This document shows, one piece after another, positions 35,925 to 49,159 of a DNA stretch of 64,000 nucleotides. The translations under genes and the position numbers were made by a program. Below the pieces are notes generated by a model, which saw only the letters and a program-made list of their open reading frames with translations, had not been told where the DNA came from and made no database searches. This stretch comes from Jacaranda mimosifolia (Eukaryota > Streptophyta > Magnoliopsida > Lamiales > Bignoniaceae). The stretch covers positions 28,990,391 through 29,054,390 of the forward strand of contig CM032126.1 of assembly GCA_018894105.1 (NCBI GenBank), read 5' to 3'. Each line of letters starts with the position of its first letter. Within the stretch, counting starts at the first letter, position 1.

Positions 35925-36543
35925 TGTTGTGGATAATTGTGTGATTCGTGTTAAAATATAAAATAAAGTAAAAATAATTCACATGATCATAATTTTATAA
36001 AATAATAATTAAGAAAGTGATCAACCAAACCGCATAAACAATGAGGAAATTAGAGCCGGATCAATGGAGAGTCACGACACTTGTCGTTGTCCTAAAGCCA
36101 TAATTGCCTCCATTCGTGCGGGTACTAATGGCTGATCATGACGCCAAGATAAAACCTATTAGCTCATAGCGATGTCTCATCCCATGTGCACGACCACGAG
36201 GAGACTGGAAACCAGTCTATAGTCACGTTGCTAAAAACACAAAAGCTTGTGGGGAGTGTATAAAATAAAACAATATAAAAACTCACACCAACTCTATGTA
36301 CCAAAGAAAGATTATGGCCCCTTTATATAATAGTAAAAGTTTGACCATTTAGAAGGATTAATGGACCACTAAAAACATCATAAAACCACCATAATTCAAT
36401 TATAATTAGGCCCAATAATAATAAATAAAGTGGTCAAACATATTAAATAAAATTATGTTGATGCCATAAATATGAAATAAATAAAATAAATAGGCACATT
36501 AGTTGTCAGTGATTTGAAGAAATTTTAAAACTTATTTCCAACA
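35925..36543 (-). repeat. LTR (3' LTR on the minus strand) of the LARD-like element
   Basis: On + it starts TGTTGTGGATAATTG and ends TTTCCAACA. It is nearly identical to 39310-39947; the main difference is about 19 extra bases in the right LTR near 39895. Confidence 0.85.
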
Positions 36544-38868
36544 ATCCCCCACAAGATTTAAAATTTCTGAAATTTAATATAAAAATAAATATGATGGCAA
36601 CTTATACTGTGCAATCGGTGCATGTGCCTTCCGGGCTTGAACATACACTTAGTGTTGGCAAGATCCGTTTGCGGGAGCCATAATGGACTAAGCCTTGAAT
36701 TAGGTCCCTTGAGCCAAACTTCAATTACCACACACATGATATTGACTTAAGACATGGTTGTGGTGGGTTAGCGCGTTAATGGCCCTGCGCTTAATCTTGA
36801 TTCTCGTGAGATCTCTAGGGTTAGCCTAAACCCATAGTCACGGCCCATGGCAACTCTCACTTAGGTGAGCCCTCCAAAGGTATGTGTGATCCACACCTTG
36901 CGGAAATCCTGCTTCGGTTTCATTAAGGGTCAAAGTTCAGCCTAACATCATATTATCATAGCACTTCACCTTATGGATGGGAATGAGGTATCTCATGTAC
37001 ACTCTTCTTAAAATTAGTGCTATATATGAGTCACACAGTACGGGTTGTTCCTACCCATTGAACCTTCTTCATGGGGTCTCCAATCACAAATGTTAGGTTA
37101 CTCCCGGAGGTGACTCCCTTACAGGCTTAGCCCATCCCCTCGATGATTAAGGATATAGCCTCGATGCTAGTCCCCCGAGGCAGTTTTCCATCTCATGGAA
37201 TATAACATCACATGCCTCTTATTTTATTTTATTTTTTTCTCCTCCTTGTGTTTATTCAATCATGCATGTGCACCTATAAATTTTTCGAATATTTTGGAGT
37301 CCAAATTTCCTTCTAGGAGCATTATTGTTCTAGCCATCTCCCATACTTCCTGTACACTTATAAACTCAAGAATAATAGATCATTATTTTATATAACTCTT
37401 AGATTCACTTAAACCCCCACATTTCCTTGTAATTTGGAAAAGTAAAGAAGAGCATGAATTTTCTCTTATCTTCATGTTTTTAGACTTTCATATACATACC
37501 AACAATTAAGCACTTGTAACAAAAAAAAATAAAAATGTTTAAATATAAACTCATAGATTAATGGAGTAGGGGCAATATTTCATTAGCAACTTAAACAAAT
37601 ATTTCTAACCCCACATCATACTAGAATTTATGGTGAATTAACAGGGCAACAAATGTAGTAAAGCATCACCACCATACATTGATGGATAGGCTATTAGCAT
37701 ACCATGGTAGCAAAATATTTACAATTCTATTTATTTATTTTTTTCTAAATAATTCATCTCTAATTTTGGTCATTAAAATACAAAATTCATGCGGCAGTTA
37801 TAAAGCCAACATAAAATATTTTCATTCCAGCTACAACACAGATTAATCCTATAGCAATCTCAAGATTTTGTTAAAGTTATAAAATATCACTGGTGCCAAC
37901 ATAAAATATTTTCATCCTAGCTACAATACAGATTAATCCTATAGCATTGTCTCAAGGTTTATGTTAACAAAATTATCAGAATATTTAGAAATAAGATCAT
38001 TGTTCTTCTTTTCTTTTTCCATTTTTTTTTCTTTTTTTATTACCACATAGCTAGTATTAAAAGTGATTTGTGACTCTAGAATAATAGTGCTATAATAAAT
38101 CTCGTTAATTTCATAGCCTAACATTTAAGTAATTTATGAGGAATTAACTAGCAATATAATGTTATAATTATTGGCATAGAAAGCTGTTATGCTATTAATG
38201 TATATCCACACGTCAACAAAATTAATGCTCAAATCAATTTCTACTCTTATATATATTTCACCAAAACATATAATATGAAAATCCACATATAACATTTTAG
38301 CAATCATATTTATATAGTGATATTAATGAAAATGTTTATGCTATAGGTATTTAAAGAAACATTATCTCGTCTATTTACATGTATACTAGTAACTTCACTA
38401 TTTTACTTCCACTCAATTTGCATATATATTATCCATCAATTTTATCAATGCATAACAGTAGAACTATTAAGAGTTTCTGATTTTTTTTTTTAATATTAAT
38501 GTGGATATATATTTTTTCTTCAATTGAAAATAGCTAAAAAGATAATTATTTCACTATATTTTTCCCATGAGTTTTGATAATGTCATTATTAATTATGGAA
38601 CTGAAACCTTCAAAATAATATCCACCAAATATGTAACTCACTAACATTCATAAATTTTAAATGAAATCCTAATAGAAAACTAGCCGTTAAGACAAATGAC
38701 TCCTAATAAATCATTAAAGGATTTAAGTGTGAATCAATCATATTTTGTCTCTTCATTTCTACCCATGGTACACAGGTTTCCTAAAATTCAACTATGATTT
38801 AGCAAGCCTCAGGAAATTATTCTTTCCTATCTAAAAGTAAGAGGCAACTAAGAATAGAATATGCAACT

Positions 38869-38878
<10 letters not shown>

Positions 38879-38913
<35 letters not shown>
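38879..38913. repeat. (TG)n microsatellite
   Basis: About 17 uninterrupted TG units, directly after a short TATATA run. Confidence 0.95.
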
Positions 38914-38914
<1 letters not shown>

Positions 38915-39309
38915 CAAGATAGAGTAGATACAGATTACATCATGGCAATTTTTTTTTCTTTTAGAAAATAGAAACACATGATTTACTATTTATTTTAATT
39001 TATAATATTATTGTAATTAATAAATATATACCATACATTAAGACTGATTATAAGAAATCATACGTCCATCTCATATGACTCATGATACTAAATTTGAAAG
39101 CAACGAATCATACCTCCATCTCATAAAACTCATCCATCAGCTTGAAAACTCATACCTTCGTCCATCAACACAAATATACATCTTGTTGTCCGTTGTAGCT
39201 AATAAAATTTGACTTGAACAAAATCCTCAATGTTTTTCATACAAGAAAGGATAACATGTTAGACTTGTCTAAATATTCAAACACAAAAAACACAATCATG
39301 GCTTTAGAT

Positions 39310-39947
39310 TGTTGTGGATAATTGTGTGATTTGTGTTAAAATATAAAATAAAGTAAAAATAATTCACATGATCATAATTTTATAAAATAATAATTAAGAA
39401 AGTGATCAACCAAACCGCATAAACAATGAGGAAATTGGAGCCGGATCAATGGAGAGTCACGACGCTTGTCGCTGTCCTAAAGCCATGATTGCCTCACTTC
39501 GTGCGAGTACTAGTGGCTGATCAAGACTCCAAGATAAAACCCATTAGCTCACAGCGATGTGTCATCCCATGTGCATGACCACGAGGAGACTGGGAACTAG
39601 TCTATAGTCACGTTGCCAAAAACACAAAAGCTTGTGGGGAGTCTATAAAATAAAACAATATAAAAACTCACACCAACTCTATGTGCCAAAGAAAGATTAT
39701 AGCCCCTTTATATAATAGTAAAAGTTTGACCATTTAGAAGGATTAATGGGCCACTAAAAGCATCATAAAACCACCATAATTCAATTATAATTAGGCCCAA
39801 TAATAATAAATAAAGTGGTCAAACATATTAAATGAAATTATATTGAGGCCATAAATATGAAAGGAATAAAATAAATAGGCACATTAGTTGTCATGTTAAG
39901 ACACATGATAAAATGATTTGAAGAAATTTTAAAACTTATTTTCAACA
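39310..39947 (-). repeat. LTR (5' LTR on the minus strand) of the LARD-like element
   Basis: It has the same ends as the left LTR. On the minus strand a TATATAAAGGGGC core promoter lies near 39700-39715. Confidence 0.85.
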
Positions 39948-39952
39948 ATAAT

Positions 39953-41933
39953 TTCCTTAAAGAAACCCATTCCAACTGATGGGAGAAAACGAAAACAATG
40001 TTTGAGAAATATTGTTGCTACAATCTTTATGTAAGTGGACAAAAGATTGGCCATAACTAACAACAATGACTAACGTAAGAATTTGCATATTTTTGGAGCC
40101 TCTCTGTTTTCATGTGGCAAGTCACTTCATGCAGTCTAATATTTTTCCTTCCTTTTCTTTTTTTTTTCCAGCATTTTCATACGAATTAAAGATCTTCGTT
40201 TGATGTTTATACATGTTCCCAATACTCTTGTCTGGGGTTGCTACAGTTTTTTTTTTTTTTTTTTTTTTTGAGACTTGCCTGTTTTTCGGTGCAATAATTC
40301 ACCTTTAGGTTTGTCATCGTTTTCAACTTTTCCCCTCAGCTAGATGGGGTCTTTTCAATTGAAAAAAGGTTTCATAGGGAAAGCAGAAAACGATTTCAAT
40401 TTTGATCCTAATCTTGCAATAAATTGATGGGTAGAAATTACAATGATTGAGTTGATGGTTCTTTTCATGTAATAATAATAATAACAGGCATTTGCCCGGT
40501 GCGGTGCATCAAAAATAGTTTTAATATTAAAATAATTTATATTATGATAATATTTATTTTACTTAATATGATTAAAAATGAATTGTGATTATTTTTAATA
40601 TTTAAAAAATAAAATCTATTACTAACTAAATAAAATGTGTGAATATTGCAATTGAAGATAATAGTCTTAAAGATATTTTATCTATACTATTATACATAGC
40701 ACAATGGTGTGGGATCAGCAATTGTATAATTTTGGTCAAATTTTGCATTCTTAGAATTTTGATTTTTTAGTTAAATTAAAAAATTCTCATTAATTGTTGA
40801 TTATTAATTTGATATTATTTTTTCATTTAAATGTATCTAGATTTTTGAAATTATGTTCTTGATTGGAACAAATTATTCTATATTTATATCTAATACTGAA
40901 ATACGTTTGCATTCTATTTATAAAAAAAATTTCATCTCTACTCTAAAGATATTGATGATTCCTAGATCATTCAAACTCAATAGTTCAATAAGTTTTTTTT
41001 TTAATTTTTTATTTTTAATAACTAATTTATATATATATACCATTATATATAGAATATTTTGAAAGTCCTTTTGTTAACAATTCTCTATTCTCTAGCATCT
41101 CCTTTTCTCTACCTCTACCTCTTTGTGTGTGTCATTTTTTCATTCTTCAAGTAATTAATTGTTTGCTTAATTTTTCTTTGTTCACTATTTTGTATCTCAT
41201 TTTATTCATTTAATTTTGTTATGTTACATGATGGAAGAGACTATTTGAATTTTATGCTTATAATTTTCTCTTCAATCATGACTAAAGTTTATCATCTAAC
41301 TTTTATTTGTTGTTAAAATTCTATACCTTTTATATATTTTTTTGTTTATTACTTTGTTTAAGTTATCAACTTATTTATTTCTTTTTTGATTCTCTTTTTG
41401 ATCATTTAATTTTGGTATTTTACATAATGAGATATGTTCTTTGCTTTTAATATTTCATAATTTATTCCATTTTTAATAGCTGCATTTTCCCCTTTAGTAA
41501 TTGATAAGTTTTGTCATTTGTTTCATCTTCCATCTTCTTTTCATTTGTTTCAAGAAATCTTGTTTTATATTTGGTATCTTCTCATTCATTCTTTCAATCA
41601 AGTTATCAATTATTTTCTTTATTTTTTTTTCTTTCTATTTTTAATCTTTCTTTTTTGTTCTCTAATTTTACAATTTTATAGGATGAGACTTATTTGGGTG
41701 TAATATTTTTAGAATTTTTGATTTTTTGAATATAAAATTTTATAAGTCCATTAGTTTTATTTTTTCCTCATATATATGCAATTATATATGTATAAATATG
41801 TATAATTCTAACTATTTTTGAAAAGTTTATGAACTACTTCATCAGTATATATTCTTTGAACTTATATTCATTCTATTGAAAAATTATGAGATAATATTTT
41901 CAATAGGAAATACACTCATTAATTTTTTTTAAG
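39953..41933. other. AT-rich stretch with dispersed repeat
   Basis: A run of 23 T lies at 40247-40269. The segment 40680-41900 resembles 24290-25320 plus 26460-26800 and is a second member of that repeat. GCATTTGCCCGGTGCGGTGC at 40490-40509 resembles GC-rich ends seen on some plant Helitrons, but this was not confirmed. No gene is seen. Confidence 0.45.
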
Positions 41934-41941
41934 TTTATAAC

Positions 41942-43126
41942 TAGAGGTGTCAAATGGGCCGGCTTGAGCAAGGCCGACCCATTTGATAGATGGCTCACAA
42001 CGGTCCCCAACTAAGCCGGGCCGGCTCGCGGCACGTTCACGGTCCGAATCATGACGGACTGAAACTTGAAAAATCCGACTCGGTTCAAAACCAGCCCACT
42101 ACATAAGTTAGTTGGTTTATATATGAGCCGGGCTATGCGGGCTGGCTCGCAGGTTGACCCGTGGTTTTTTTTTTTTTTTAATAATAAATTTAAAATTTTC
42201 AATTTTTTTTATTTATGTGATTATTAATATTTTTTTCAACACTTATACTTTTTTAAAAGACTTAATAATTTATATTTATGTAATTTTTAATATTTTACAA
42301 CACTTAAATTTTTATAAAAACTTAGAAATTTACACTTATATTAATTTTTTGTATCAATTATATTTTTTCAAAAACACCACCAAATAAGGTGGTGAGGGAT
42401 TTGGCATGGACCCCTATACCCATCATTAATTTAGAAAAAATAATTATATAGGGGTGGATATGCCAAACCTCTAAATGAAAAAACATAATAATAACAAAAA
42501 GAAATAAACAATTTTGTAATATCTAAAAATCAAAATATTGTCAATGATAAACCGATCGTTCACTCAAGTGATCTGAATTGCTCTCGGACTGAAATGCGAT
42601 TTCAAGCCATTCTTCATCGTCTTATTCAAATGGAAGCAATATGGTCTTCACCTTTCTCAAATTTTTGTTTCTATACTCTTGGTCTAGTCAATCCTTTCAA
42701 ATTTATTTTTAATTCTTAATTTATAATTTAAAAATTATACATTCTTAATTATTGATTTATACATTCTTAATTTATAAATTATAAATTTATAAATTTTCAA
42801 AATTAATAATTTGTAATTTGTAATTTAAAAATTATAAATTCCTAATTTTTTAAAAATTATAATTTATAATTTAAATTAAAAAAAATATTGCGAGCGCTTA
42901 GCTTGCAAGCTGGCTCATTTATCCTGCGAGCTCTGCTAGCCCATTGTCCTTCACAGTCCGCGGGCCGAGCCAGTCCCAGGCTGACAATTTCAGTTCAGGA
43001 TGGGTTTTTAAGTGAGCCGGTGCAGTCCAACCCATATTAAAGAATTAAACGAGTTGAGCTGGGCCAATTTTTTTCATGGGCCAAGCCGGGCCGGGCTGGT
43101 CGGACCAGCCCATTTTGACACCTCTA
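41942..43126. mobile_element. hAT-type element with perfect 8-bp target duplication
   Basis: TTTATAAC flanks both sides (41934-41941 and 43127-43134). The ends TAGAGGTGTCAAATGGGC and, reversed, TAGAGGTGTCAAAATGGGC are near-perfect inverted repeats. Both subterminal regions are GC-rich with repeated GGGCCGGCTCG-type motifs, while the middle is AT-rich. No transposase frame is present. It is a confident non-autonomous hAT. Confidence 0.9.
42376..42471. repeat. Hairpin-forming inverted repeats inside the hAT element
   Basis: ACCACC/GGTGGT (42376-42393) is followed by a longer pair: GGGATTTGGCATGGACCCCT at about 42396 and its imperfect complement AGGGGTGGATATGCCAAACC at about 42450. The loop is about 28 bases. 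It may be a small inserted foldback. Confidence 0.5.
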
Positions 43127-43346
43127 TTTATAACATTAATAAGCATAATTTAATGCATTTTGAATTTTTTTTTTTTATGTTTACTGTCATAGTTTTTATT
43201 AACTTGGTTGGTTTAATAAAAAGTTAAAATAAGATAAGACTTTTTTTAAATTTTTTGTAGGCTGTTATTTAATTCTATATGTTTTAACTTTCAACCTAAT
43301 ATGTAGTCATTTTCTTTTTAGTTTAAAGTGACCTTAAAATGCTATA

Positions 43347-43798
43347 GCTTTGTTGGTTGTGAATTGAGGAATTTTACCAAAAAATTTTGCCAAAATGGTT
43401 TTTGGGAAGTGGGGTTAGAAAATGCGATGATTGTTTGTTTGTGTTTTGGATGGTAGGTAGAGAATGAATTGAGAGAAAATTATTTGTTTGTTTTTGTTTT
43501 GAGAGGAGGTAAAATGTCACATGAGTAATTTTTTTATTGGGTTGGTAGGGTGAAATGAGTATTTTAAAATTATTTACATATATGTATATATAAATTGAAT
43601 GAGTGGTAGTATGTGCATATATTTGTATTGATGAGACAATGCTTGAAATTTTGGGGAATGGTTTGAGAGTGTGAATAGTAAGGATAGTTTGGGGAGTAAA
43701 TTTTGTATTTTGAGAGTGGGATTGTAGAATGTGTAGTATTTGTTTGTTTAAATTTTGAGAGTTGGAGAATGAATTGGGAATTCACATCCAAACAAAGC
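43347..43798. mobile_element. MITE with GCTTTGTT ends
   Basis: The left end GCTTTGTTGGTTGTGAATTG and the reversed right end GCTTTGTTTGGATGTGAATT are inverted repeats. Internal sequence recalls the 1.5-kb TIR family (GTTTTGGATGG, GGGTGAAATGAG). The target duplication is unclear. It is non-coding. Confidence 0.6.
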
Positions 43799-46586
43799 AT
43801 GTACTTCTAAGTTTCATTCAATGACTTTTAGCCCATTAATCTTGTGATCTATACTTCTCATATGTTCCTTTTTTTTATTTTTTATTTTTATTTTATGCAA
43901 CTGTCTTTTAATTTTTGTTTTAACATTTTTTATCTTTTGAGTAAATTGTAATACTACTCAGAAGCTTTTATTTTTAGAAGTTTTAAGTTTTTTTAACTTC
44001 TTACTAAATAATTTTGAAATTCATTTTTTCATAATGTCATGTATATAAGAAATCAGTTTGTACAAATGGGTTATGGGCGTTAAGGATCGATCTTTTCAAT
44101 CAGTTTCCTATTCAATTCATCATTTTTCGGTAATTGATTTTCAATCTCATAATATGTGTCGTAAATGAACATTTGAATATATCTTAGTCTTCATCCCGGG
44201 AAGGATAATAATATGCCAATCCTATGATAAATTGATCCACAGGCTCTTAAGGTATATACTTCTTGACAATCTGTTGCCAAACTTTCATCTAATTCAACAT
44301 CAATTGAAATGAATGATAAGACATGATTAAAAGCATGAATATTTTATCTAAATGTCCTACCCTATGTGGATTCATAGGTAAAGGGATTATAAAGCTCATA
44401 AGTCAAATGAATTTCTAGTAGAATAATTTTTTCTCCTTTACAACAAAAGTTTTGAGTTTCAACATGAAGTAGCTTAGCCCAATAATATTGACAAATTGTT
44501 GGAGTTGGGAGTTGTAATCAATAAATTTGTTGCATTTCATGAAAATTCATTGCATGATTATGGGAGAGATTTGTATGGCCTAATGTATGTCTTCTTTCAT
44601 TCTTAATATCGTCATGTTCAATATTGCAAAAAGAATCTGAATCCCCATCATGATTAATTTCATCACCTATAGACAACCTATTTATATAATTATATCTATA
44701 TATTAGGAGTTCTAAGTAGATCGCAAATATAGTAGCATAGCTATGTGAATTGAAAGATATAAACCTAATAAATTTAGACAAATAATTCTTTGAATTAATT
44801 CAAATTGATTGCAATTATAGATAGTCTCTATGTGAAGATGGCACAAATGAAGATAACCCTTTACATTGATTAGATGGAACATATTGGAGACAAATGTTAT
44901 GTAATTTAAAGAAGACAATCAACTTCTTCCTATAGTCGCCGTACGAATAATGATGCTATAGTGGAAAATTGATGCAAGAGGTTGAAAATTTCTGTATCTT
45001 TATATTTGGGAGAAATCATTCTTTTACATTTTGCATATATTTTATAGTTTTTTTTTTCTTTTTTTGCATCCAACATCTTCTGATTAAGCAAGATCTAGCA
45101 ATTAAGTTTCCAAAAGGGCCCAACTTTAATCTTCCAACAAAATTAATTTCCAGCCCACAAAACCTGCAACGTTGAAGCCTGAAATTTCCAGCCCACAAAG
45201 TTGATTCCAAACAATTTGCCAGCCGAAAACTTCCAACTTTAGCAAGAAAATAATTAGGCTGGGAAGCCCAAGTATAATCACAAGTACCAGGATCCAACAT
45301 TCCGCCAGGAAATCTACAAATTGGCCCAGCATATGTTTTATAGTTGATTAACAAACCGATGATAAATCGAATTTAAAGATTTCCAATAATAAGGTGGTGT
45401 TGTAAGTCCTTTGATAACAGAAATTCATGCTTGAAAGTAGAGTTTAAAATTGAATTAGGGTTGAGTGGTTTAGTAGTTGAGGTCACCGGATGACATGCTG
45501 CTCTTTAGAGTTTGACAGTTCAAATTGGTTACATTGTATTGACTTGATGTGAATTTGTATTGAATTGATTGAGGAAGACAAACTTGTAGCAACGAAATAT
45601 ATGTAATTCCTGCTTTGGTATAGACAAGGTGAAAATTACAAAATTGATTGAAATTCCAAAGACACATTGTTAATTAAAAGTTGCATTTCTCAGTGATAAA
45701 TGAATTTTCAAAGTGCTGAATTTATTTTAAGTTTTCACATAAGTCCATAAAATGAATAAAGTGATACTAAAATCAAATTATGGAGATACAATGCCTTTAT
45801 TAGGTTAAAAAAGACTTAACAATAAAATGAATAAGTTGTTATATTATATGTGTCCATGGTACAAGATACAAAAAAGTTGAAAATTTTAAATAACGTTCAT
45901 AGAATGTTGAATATGCGCCCCCCTTGCTTTTTTTCCTTTTTCTAATTTTTGTACCTAATCTATTTTCATGCATGCATTGTAAGGATTGAATATTGAATCA
46001 CCCCAAACTTATAGTATAGTACTTAATAATTGTAAAAATTATCCCAACATATTAGTAGGCAATGTAGTTGAAGTTTCTTCATATGGACGTGCTTCAACAT
46101 TTGTAATTCTTGATCTTTTGATTTGATAGTGTGAGTATCATTGTTTTCTTGTAAGATAATCTTCTTGCTCTTCAATACTCATAGCTTATCTCCTCTCTCT
46201 AGCATGAAAATAGTCTTTCTCTTCTACATTTAGCTTCAACAATATCTCTTGTCAAATTTTGTGCTAATAATTTTAACTTAATTACTCGTATCTGCATTTT
46301 CTCTCTTTTAATTGTATAAAGAACAAAAACATGGGTTCATTTCCATTAGCAATGATATAAGAATTAGCAAGAAACATGCAAATATTATTCTCGCCAGCCA
46401 ATATACAATGATATGTATAGTTAAAATATCTATTATGTAATTATATCAATAGGTCTATTTATCTCAATATATTAGGATTAATTAACTTCGAATATGTAAA
46501 ATGTGCCTATCGTGTTCAAAGTTTGGCCTAAATACTTATGATTGATATTTAAAGACATACAGATTTTGACTCTCTTGATAATATAC
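43799..46586. other. Unassigned intergenic stretch
   Basis: The longest frames are an 87-codon one at 44518-44781 and a 112-codon one at 45016-45354, both on minus and without recognisable domains. The segment 45110-45340 is somewhat GC-richer, with AATTTCCAGCCCACAAA occurring twice, near 45146 and 45185. I see no supported gene. Confidence 0.45.
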
Positions 46587-47330
46587 GTATCTTCAAATGT
46601 CAAAGGAACCATCTCCTTAAAAATTCCTGAGCATTATAATTGTCAAATTGAAAATTAAATGGGAATGCGTAAAGTGTGTGTATATAAGCATGAATGTTGA
46701 AATTTATTTACAACAATCTTGTATATTTTGTAGCCTCTTCAAGTTGAGTGCATGTGCAACCAAAACTATTATTCAATCATAGAATTGTAGAGACACACAC
46801 ACGTGTGTCTGTATAACATATATATAGCTAAAATATAAAATGCACGAAGTATAGGCACAACACAGTCAAATATAATGATACAACATAGTCAAATATAATC
46901 ATTACGTAACCTAAAGTAGAAACCTAGTATGTAGCCTATCCAAATATTTGATTTCCTCAAATGTACTCTTCAACGTGTCCATTTTTTGCTAGAAAACAAA
47001 TAAAAATCAAGTCAAAATAAGGGTAATTCATGGTCATCTTGGTAATTCACACATGCTTATCAATCCCTCAGCTTTGCCATGGTTTGAGATAATTTATCAG
47101 ATTTAAGGAGCTCTTCAATAGGGCAAGGGCTCTGAGAAAACATTAATCCAAAAAGAAGTCATATTTGATTTCTACATTCAAAAATTAGCTTGATTATGCT
47201 CATAACAAAAACTGATAACTCAAAAGTGGAATAAATTGTTGAAGGAAAAATTAAACACATAAACCCTCATACGCTGGCTCCAACAAGTGATGATCCAATT
47301 GTATGCATTTGGGGTTTAAATCAAGTAATA
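46587..47330. repeat. Duplicated block A, copy 2
   Basis: Direct repeat of 1-722. The candidate exon of copy 1 is changed here: three bases are missing and the splice donor is lost. Confidence 0.85.
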
Positions 47331-48288
47331 TGAGTTGCAATGGTAGTTATAGTGACGATGTCCACTACTCTGATGGAATTTAAGTTCACAATAAAAAGAA
47401 CACCACACCCTCAATGATCGTGGAAGATTTAAGAGAAGATTTATGTAGCGCTCCGCCTGGAAGGTGCCTGCTTCGGGCCAAAGTGCTACTCCAATCTTAT
47501 TTCATATTAACTCAAAGCAAATTACGGACTCCCAAAATATTCAATTTAAAATAGCTCCTAACAACTTATAACCATTCATTCCAACTTACTATTACATTCC
47601 GCTATATATATATATATATATCATTCCACAAAGCAACAAAACCTCATCGGCATAACAAGCTATTAATAGCACATTACTCCTAATACATAACATTTACAAT
47701 CTAGCCACAAAACAGGTAACCTAGCAAACATTAGTTTATATAATAGATGCAAAAGCCCTGCATAACTAGATTCTAAAGTCAACAAAACCTAACAGAGTTC
47801 AAACTTAGCATATAATAATTTGCATATCAAGTTCGATAAGTTTGTACAATTGGTGACCTATCCGCAAAACTATGTACACTATTTACATATGCGCAAGCAG
47901 AATGTCCATTGTCCATTAGGACCTATCTAAGAAAAGAACCAAGAAATATACAGGAGGCGTAAGTCCTAATGACTTAGTGAGGTAAATAGTAAACAATTTA
48001 GAAATGAATATATAGAATAGGAAGAGGTAAAGGAGACACTTTGAAAGAGATCAAAATAAGCAAGGTACTAGTAAATCCTTGCACGAGGCCAAGTACAACT
48101 CAGGTGATAACAAAACTATTACTGATAAACTCAAATAACAGAAGTTTAGAAATAAATTAATAACAGAGGATGAGATAATAACATATCATGAGGTGTTGTT
48201 GGGGAAGGGTCTCCAAACTTATGACTCTTAAAGATAAATATAGAAATAAATCCCTTATCCCTCTAAGTTCTGAGCGCTCGACTCTAAC

Positions 48289-48290
<2 letters not shown>

Positions 48291-48331
<41 letters not shown>

Positions 48332-48336
48332 ACACC
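48291..48336. repeat. (CA)n microsatellite
   Basis: Near-perfect CA repeat with one interruption. Confidence 0.95.
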
Positions 48337-49159
48337 CCTCTGGCATGGTCGACCGCATGCTGATCTCTCATTCATAGACAGTTAACCTCCGATGACCTGT
48401 GAGACAGAATCACTAGTGGGTGCTGGTTCGGGATACCTCACCGTCAGTCTGTTCCGCCTGGTCTTCTTTTCGATCCTAGTCCCTAGGCCCAAACTTCCTG
48501 TGGCGTCCCCAAGGGTCTGAACTTCATATGGGCATACGTAACGGTCTGATTAACAACTAGTTCCAACAGCAGATTCATATTTCAAAACAACTAACCATGA
48601 ACAAATCTGAAGACAACTTAATTCAAATAACATACCATATCGGTCGATGCGACTGTATCAATATCTTAGAGTAGTAATAAAGTTAGTTTTAGAACTTGGC
48701 CGACGAGGCTAAAGGATGCAAAACAACAACCTAATGCATTCAAGAATAATAGGATAATAGGTCGATAAGACCAATTAAGAGTGTAAATGAGATGAGACTA
48801 TTCGTGAACGGTTCGGCTCGGCTTGATGAAAGCTCGAATTCGGCTCGAACTTAAACGAGTTGAGTCGAGCCGAGCTGAGCCTAAGCTCGCCAATCAAGCA
48901 AGCCGAGCCAAGCTCAGTAGTATTCGGCTCGACAGGCTAGCGAGCCTAAACGAGCTTTTTATTATGTATATAATAATAATAATAATAATATGGTATTTGT
49001 TATTATAAATTTTGTTTCAAGCCTAAACGGGCTCGATCTCATCCGGACTTATACGAATCGAGCCTTATCGAGTAAGAGCAATCACATCCAAATTTATACG
49101 AATCGAACCTTAACGAGCTGAGCCTGAGCCTATTCTGACGAGTTGAGCTTGAGCTTGAT

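Larger units (their letters stand above)
35925..39947 (-). mobile_element. Complete non-coding LTR retrotransposon (LARD-like)
   Basis: Two LTRs of 619 and 638 bases are flanked by a perfect 5-bp duplication ATAAT (35920-35924 and 39948-39952). A purine-rich tract (minus strand CTTGTGGGGGAT, 36544-36555) next to the left LTR sets the minus orientation. The 2.8-kb interior has no gag or pol frame, only short frames of about 60 codons, so it must rely on another element. A (TG)n run lies at 38879-38913. Confidence 0.85.

Noticed and set aside
40490..41900. Helitron call
   Set aside because: GC-rich ends and a TC start are suggestive, but the diagnostic hairpin with CTRR end could not be confirmed.
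45016..45354. 112-codon minus-strand frame as a gene
   Set aside because: No recognisable domain, the last part is poly-lysine from a T run, and there is no support from duplication or splice sites.
46100..46500. Degraded MADS-box K-domain exon on the minus strand
   Set aside because: A few lysine- and leucine-rich words looked similar, but stops interrupt every frame and no consistent splice sites were found.
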